Assembly (NCBI RefSeq): GCF_036347135.1
Contig: NZ_CP108938.1
Coordinates: 7,502,001-7,566,000 of the forward strand
DNA: 64,000 nt
From: Streptomyces sp. NBC_00775
Lineage (GTDB): Bacteria; Actinomycetota; Actinomycetes; Streptomycetales; Streptomycetaceae
Direction: 5' to 3'
This document shows, in pieces, positions 60,571 to 64,000 of the stretch. Position numbers and translations under genes: made by a program. The number at the start of each line of letters is the position of its first letter. Positions within the stretch are counted from its first letter, which is position 1. The notes under the pieces were generated by a model, which did no database searches, was not told the DNA's origin, and saw nothing but the letters and a program-made list of their open reading frames with translations.

Positions 60571-60620
60571 CCTGGAGGTCTCTGGAGGTCCCTGGAGGTC
60601 TCTGGAGGTCCCTGGGGGCT
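60571..60620. repeat. five 10-bp tandem repeats
   Basis: CCTGGAGGTC and TCTGGAGGTC alternate in exact 10-bp steps from 60571 to 60610, followed by a weaker copy CCTGGGGGCT. It lies upstream of the GNAT gene and ends at the stop of the DUF1992 gene. Confidence 0.88.
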
Positions 60621-61023
60621 AGCCCTCCCGGCGGTCCTGCCACTCCCGCACGATCTTCTCCACGTCGTAGGGCTTGAGGCCCAGCGGAGGTCCGGGCGGG
60701 GGCTTGAACATCATTTCGCGGATCTTGGCGTTGATGTCCTCGACGATGCGGCGCACGGCCGGCTCCGAGGGGGCCGTGGCGGCCGCCGCCAGGGCGTCCT
60801 CCGCTTCCTTGCGCAGGGCGAGGGTGGGCGGCAGGACGGACAGTCCCTCGCGGGCCATCTTCTGCTTGATCCACCACAGTTCGTCGTACGACGTGTCGGT
60901 GATGTGCGGCAGCGGCTTGCCCGCGCCGGGGAGTTCCGCGAACTCGCCGCGCGCCTGCGCCTCGCGGATCTGTCGGTCGATCCAGGACTCGAAGCTGACA
61001 CCGGGTGGCTTTCGCTCGGTCAT
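60619..61023 (-). CDS. DUF1992 (DnaJ homologue C28-like) domain protein
   Basis: 134 residues, SFESWIDRQIREAQARGEFAELPGAGKPLPHITDTSYDELWWIKQKMAREGLSVLPPTLALRKEAEDAL. It matches the whole DUF1992 domain with the invariant GxFxxLPGxGKPL motif. Cytosolic, function unknown. ATG 61023 fits the domain start. Confidence 0.92.
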   Translation of the reverse strand: MTERKPPGVSFESWIDRQIREAQARGEFAELPGAGKPLPHITDTSYDELWWIKQKMAREGLSVLPPTLALRKEAEDALAAAATAPSEPAVRRIVEDINAKIREMMFKPPPGPPLGLKPYDVEKIVREWQDRREG

Positions 61024-61143
61024 GAGTCCATTGTGCCGGAGGTCGCACGGAGGAGCTATCGGTCGAATTATCATGCGGCGGCGGTGCGCCAACCACGCCC
61101 CGCTCAAGGAAAATTGGACCAGGACGACCTAGAAGGAGCACGC

Positions 61144-61542
61144 GTGCTCGAACTCACCATGGCCTCGGTGTCCGGGGCGGACGCGGGTGCGACGGCCGGG
61201 ATGCTGATGGCCGACGCGCCGAGCGACCCCGGTGCCATGCTTCGGGTGGGCCGGGACCGGGCCGTGTGCCGTCTCGCGACCCCCGACGACTGGCTGTTCG
61301 TGTCCCGGGTGCACCTGGAGTTCCTGTGCGGCCCGGACGGCTCCTGGCAGGTCACGTGGCTGCGCGGCTCGCACCCCGATCCCTCCGCCGAGGTGCGGCT
61401 GACGCTGGCCGGCCAGCCGCCCCAGACCTTTCCGTACGGCGGGACGGCCAAGCTCCCCGCGGGCAGTTCCGGAGAACTCGTCATCCAGGACCGCACCGGA
61501 CCGCGCACCGTCAACGTGGGCTTCTATCACGAAGCCCCCTAG
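61144..61542 (+). CDS. small FHA-like domain protein
   Basis: 132 residues. MLRVGRDRAVCRLATPDDWLFVSRVHLEFLCGPDGSWQVTWLRGSHPD has the FHA layout: GR, then S-R-x-H, then a final loop where N is usual. Here the last loop is changed (LRGSHPD), so phosphothreonine binding may be weak. The rest is a short beta domain. GTG 61144 has AAGGAG at 5 nt. Divergent from the DUF1992 gene. Confidence 0.75.
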   Translation: MLELTMASVSGADAGATAGMLMADAPSDPGAMLRVGRDRAVCRLATPDDWLFVSRVHLEFLCGPDGSWQVTWLRGSHPDPSAEVRLTLAGQPPQTFPYGGTAKLPAGSSGELVIQDRTGPRTVNVGFYHEAP

Positions 61543-61559
61543 GCCCTGGCCCCGACGCG

Positions 61560-62231
61560 TTATGCCAGCACGCGTGCCAGCGCGAAGCCGTCGTAGCCCT
61601 TGCTGCCCACCGTCTGGATCGCCGTACCGCTCAACTTCGGGTGGGCGGCGATCAGTTCGAGCGCGGCCCGGGTGCCCTGAACGTCCCCGGCGGTGCTGTC
61701 CGCGTCGGTGACCCGGCCTTCCCGTGCGACGTTGTCGAGGACGATCACGCTGCCGGGCCGGGTGAGCTTGAGGGCCCACTCGATGTAGTGCGCGTTGTTC
61801 ACCTTGTCCGCGTCGATGAAGACGAAGTCGAACGGTTCCGGGTTCTCCTCGGCCAGCTTCGGCAGCGACTCCAGGGCGGGACCCACCCGCACCTCGGAGA
61901 TCTTGTCGAGGCCGGCCCGGGCGAGGTTGCCGCGGGCGACCTCGGCGTGTGCGGGGTCGTACTCGAAGGTGATCAGCCGGCCGTCGGCCGGGAGGGCGCG
62001 GCCCAGCCAGATCGTGCTGTAGCCGCCGAGCGTGCCGATCTCCAGGATGCGGCGGGCGCCCTGGATCTCGGCGAGGAGCTGGAGCAGCTTGCCCTGGTTC
62101 GGGGCGACGTTGATGTGCGGCAGCCCGGCCGCGTCGCTGTCGCGCAGCGCGGCGGCCAGGGCGTCGTCGGCGGGGGTGAGGAGGGAGGTGAAGTAGTCGT
62201 CGACGTCGTTCCACAGCTGCGACTCGCTCAT
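61560..62231 (-). CDS. SAM-dependent O-methyltransferase (class I, COMT-like)
   Basis: 223 residues. SAM motif RILEIGTLGGYSTIWLGRAL (residues ~61-80), metal/acid strand FDFVFIDADKVNNAHYIEWALKL, and VIVLDNVAREGRV, the pattern of Mg2+-dependent catechol/caffeoyl-CoA O-methyltransferases. N-terminal helices cover the active site. Substrate unknown. ATG 62231, with a small gap to the convergent FHA-like gene (17 bp). Confidence 0.93.
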   Translation of the reverse strand: MSESQLWNDVDDYFTSLLTPADDALAAALRDSDAAGLPHINVAPNQGKLLQLLAEIQGARRILEIGTLGGYSTIWLGRALPADGRLITFEYDPAHAEVARGNLARAGLDKISEVRVGPALESLPKLAEENPEPFDFVFIDADKVNNAHYIEWALKLTRPGSVIVLDNVAREGRVTDADSTAGDVQGTRAALELIAAHPKLSGTAIQTVGSKGYDGFALARVLA

Positions 62232-62338
62232 GCACCATGCCTTTCGTATGCCTAGTTAGATGCGCTAACTAGTCCCCCGTGAATCTAGTCCCGGGCGCCG
62301 GCGGTTGTCAGCGGGTTTCCGGGTGTTCACCCTCGGCG

Positions 62339-63508
62339 TCAGCCGATCGGCGGCGGCACCCGCACCGGCGGGGGCGGCGGCACCGGGCGGCGCCTGCGGG
62401 CCCGTACGCCCATCGCCAGGGTCACGGCCGCCGCCAGCACCACGGCGGTCACCGTCAGCAGCCACGCCGGGATCCCGCCGACCGTCAGCAGCCGGTCCTC
62501 GTAGATGACTTGACGGTACGTCGTGTCCGTCGCCGTGCGCCGCAGTACGTGGTCGCCCGAGATGGCCGACGGCTCCGGGAACTCCTGGTCGAGGGCGGTG
62601 AGGAAGTCCGTGCCGTCGGCCGCGAGCTCGGACAGCGGGCCCGAGGCCGTGCTGACGCGGCCCGCGTACGAGACCACCGGGCGGTCCCCGCCGATCGCCG
62701 TCGCCGGTTCCATGCGGTGCGCGGCGAGGACGTACAGGCCCAGCGACTGCGGGGTGGCGGCCAGACGCGAGAGCCGCATCGGGTAGATCAGCTCGTCGCT
62801 GGCGAAGGTGAGGTGGAGCGGGTCGAGGGTGCCGCCGAGCGGGGTGTCCGTGTCTTCCGGGGCCAGCCGGACCGCCACGTACTCCCAGCCCTGGCTGACG
62901 TACGGGCGCAGCGCCTGGCTGAGGCGGTCGGGGAGCGCGAAGCCGTTGTCGGCGAGCCACTTGCCGAGGGCGTCGGAGTCGGTGGCGGTGAGGCGGGCGA
63001 CGTCGAAGGGGCCGAGGCGCTCGCGGCCGACGACGCCCACGGAGGGTGCCGTCCCGGCGGCCCGTGGGGCGGCGTCCCCGCTCGTGTCGTCGTCGGCGAA
63101 GGGCCAGTCGCCGTTGTCCGGCCAGAAGTAGTGGCGGGTGCGGTACTCGGGCGCGGTCGCCTCGCCGAGCTGGTCGAAGAGCGCGCTGTCGCCCAGCTTC
63201 ACCGTCGCCCGGTGCGGGACCGGCATGATCCACGCCGCCTTGTGGGCGTCCCCGGAGACCGTCAGGCTCATCACGATCTGCTCCTGGCGGCCGTCCCAGC
63301 GGACGGCGGACATCTCGCGGCTCACCGTGACATGCCGATTGCCGTCCGGCACCATCGCGCCGCACCCGCAGGCGTAGGCCGGTGCCACCAGGGAGCCCAG
63401 CTGGAACCCCAGCAGCGCCAGTACGACGACCAGCAGCCGCCCTCGTGCCGCCTGTGACCGGCCCGTCCGCATCCTGCCGGACATCCCCCGAACCATCCCC
63501 CGAACCAT
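62339..63508 (-). CDS. DUF2330 membrane-anchored secreted protein
   Basis: 389 residues. Signal peptide ending APAYACGCGAMV, with the CGCG start typical of DUF2330 proteins. The large extracellular part begins VPDGNRHVTVSREMSAVRWDGRQEQIVMSLTVSGDAHKAAWIMPVPHRATVKLGD. A C-terminal membrane helix (IPAWLLTVTAVVLAAAVTLAMGV) and a Pro-rich tail end the protein. The start region has two 12-bp copies coding MVRG, giving three in-frame ATGs (63508, 63496, 63484); 63508 has GGAAGG upstream. Function unknown. Confidence 0.88.
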   Translation of the reverse strand: MVRGMVRGMSGRMRTGRSQAARGRLLVVVLALLGFQLGSLVAPAYACGCGAMVPDGNRHVTVSREMSAVRWDGRQEQIVMSLTVSGDAHKAAWIMPVPHRATVKLGDSALFDQLGEATAPEYRTRHYFWPDNGDWPFADDDTSGDAAPRAAGTAPSVGVVGRERLGPFDVARLTATDSDALGKWLADNGFALPDRLSQALRPYVSQGWEYVAVRLAPEDTDTPLGGTLDPLHLTFASDELIYPMRLSRLAATPQSLGLYVLAAHRMEPATAIGGDRPVVSYAGRVSTASGPLSELAADGTDFLTALDQEFPEPSAISGDHVLRRTATDTTYRQVIYEDRLLTVGGIPAWLLTVTAVVLAAAVTLAMGVRARRRRPVPPPPPVRVPPPIG

Positions 63509-63823
63509 TCCTCGCAGCCTTCCGCCGTGCCGTCGGACAGGGTCTCAGACGGCACAGCGGAGGCTACGGTTCCCGGCCTGGGCGTCCACTTTCGCGGGTC
63601 TGTCGGTGATCCATCTGTGGCCTGTGTCGCGGAGCAAGGGGGGAGCCGAACCGTTCGCGCACTATCGTCATCCGGACAAAAGGTGGGAGGACATCAGGTA
63701 AAGAGGGGGTTGCCCGCGTCTCTCTCCGGGGGCAGTGCGAGCCTCATAGGGTCGGGACAGCGATCGGACGCACGGGAAACGCACGGGAACTTCGGGACGA
63801 ACGGGGCGGGAGGCCGACGAGGC
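63509..63823. other. 315-bp divergent intergenic region
   Basis: Between the DUF2330 gene and the next plus-strand gene. It holds AT-richer patches (CAAAAGG, GGTAAAGAG near 63680-63705) that could be promoter parts. No gene or dyad I can support. Confidence 0.3.
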
Positions 63824-64000
63824 GTGGCGAACGTGGAGCACGGCGGACGAACGGGCGATCCTTTCGGGGCGGGGGCTGCCGACACGGCGAGAGAACGGCT
63901 GCGAGCCGTCCGTATCGGGCTGTGGGCGATCGCCGCCATCCTGGCGGTGCGGCAGGTCGCCGTCGTCCTCAGCACCCCCGAGGGGGAGCGGCTGACGGAC
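63824..64000 (+). CDS. membrane protein, possible GT87/DUF2029 mannosyltransferase (3' end beyond window)
   Basis: GTG 63824 opens a frame reaching the window edge. After a short cytosolic start, RLRAVRIGLWAIAAILAVRQVAVVLSTPEGERLTD forms the first membrane helix and the beginning of a periplasmic loop. This resembles the N-terminus of polyprenol-phosphate-mannose-dependent mannosyltransferases of actinobacteria, but only 59 residues are visible, so the family is a guess. Confidence 0.55.
   Translation, partial: MANVEHGGRTGDPFGAGAADTARERLRAVRIGLWAIAAILAVRQVAVVLSTPEGERLTD

Noticed and set aside
63694..63975. Minus-strand small frame at the window end
   Set aside because: No ribosome site; it overlaps the better-supported membrane protein on the plus strand.

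Overview
The window is chromosomal DNA of a high-G+C actinomycete, almost certainly Streptomyces. Codon third positions are nearly all G/C, GTG starts and strong GGAGG-type ribosome sites are common, and the gene families (DUF3052, terD paralogues, DUF4383, DUF2277, PucR, class A PBP, Streptomyces-type GCGCAGTTCCCCGCGCCCCT intergenic repeats) are those of that genus. About 60 protein genes, one tRNA, one riboswitch and several mobile or decayed elements can be supported.

Layout. 1-4.8 kb: an alpha/beta hydrolase cut by the window edge, a divergent TetR/drug-efflux pair with a leaderless-looking promoter, and a potassium channel. 4.8-9.0 kb: aceE (homodimeric pyruvate dehydrogenase E1), a DUF3052 gene and an AhpE-like peroxiredoxin. 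9.1-18.7 kb: a tellurium-resistance (Ter) stress block. It has two terD paralogues, terC, two divergent TerD-like proteins, then a coupled biosynthetic operon (HpcH/HpaI-type lyase, a PRTase-TRSP-StiP fusion and a HAD phosphatase) and a zinc-ribbon protein. 19-27 kb: cell-envelope genes: a class A PBP whose transpeptidase motifs are broken, a secreted polysaccharide-deacetylase-like protein, a secreted amidase-domain protein, and membrane and lipoproteins.

27.26-33.78 kb: a tRNA-Val(UAC) hot spot. The 3' part of the tRNA gene occurs three times (27287, 31269, 33699) and bounds two tandem modules. Each has a decayed tyrosine integrase next to its left att copy, and each carries a secreted right-handed beta-helix protein. 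The first also holds an IS3-family element and an orphan 2TM DUF4231/SLATT protein. This is the clearest accessory region.

33.9-46.8 kb: an aldehyde dehydrogenase/SnoaL/NCS1 permease operon divergent from a PucR regulator; a KAP-NTPase remnant; an L,D-transpeptidase; a DUF4232 lipoprotein; an MFS/MarR pair separated by a 14-bp iteron array; isochorismatase-like, LysR and ketopantoate-reductase genes. 47-54 kb: MBL hydrolase, DUF2277, DedA, DoxX with an iron-box-like site, an FAD/NAD(P)-binding protein, a PhoD-like phosphatase and a secreted HNH nuclease. 54.3-57.7 kb: a yybP-ykoY (Mn2+) riboswitch before a GDT1/UPF0016 transporter gene, and a HAD gene flanked by two inverted copies of a ~114-bp MITE-like palindromic element plus nested inverted repeats. 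57.8-64 kb: an MFS pump with a C-terminal winged-helix extension, then GNAT, DUF1992, FHA-like, O-methyltransferase and DUF2330 genes, and a membrane protein running off the end.

The recurring theme is envelope and metal/oxidative stress (Ter system, peroxiredoxin, Mn2+ exporter, Ldt, PBP). Several promoter regions contain short perfect tandem repeats of 10-14 bp. No biosynthetic gene cluster, CRISPR array, rRNA or prophage structural gene was seen. All calls are from reading the sequence; no database search was run.
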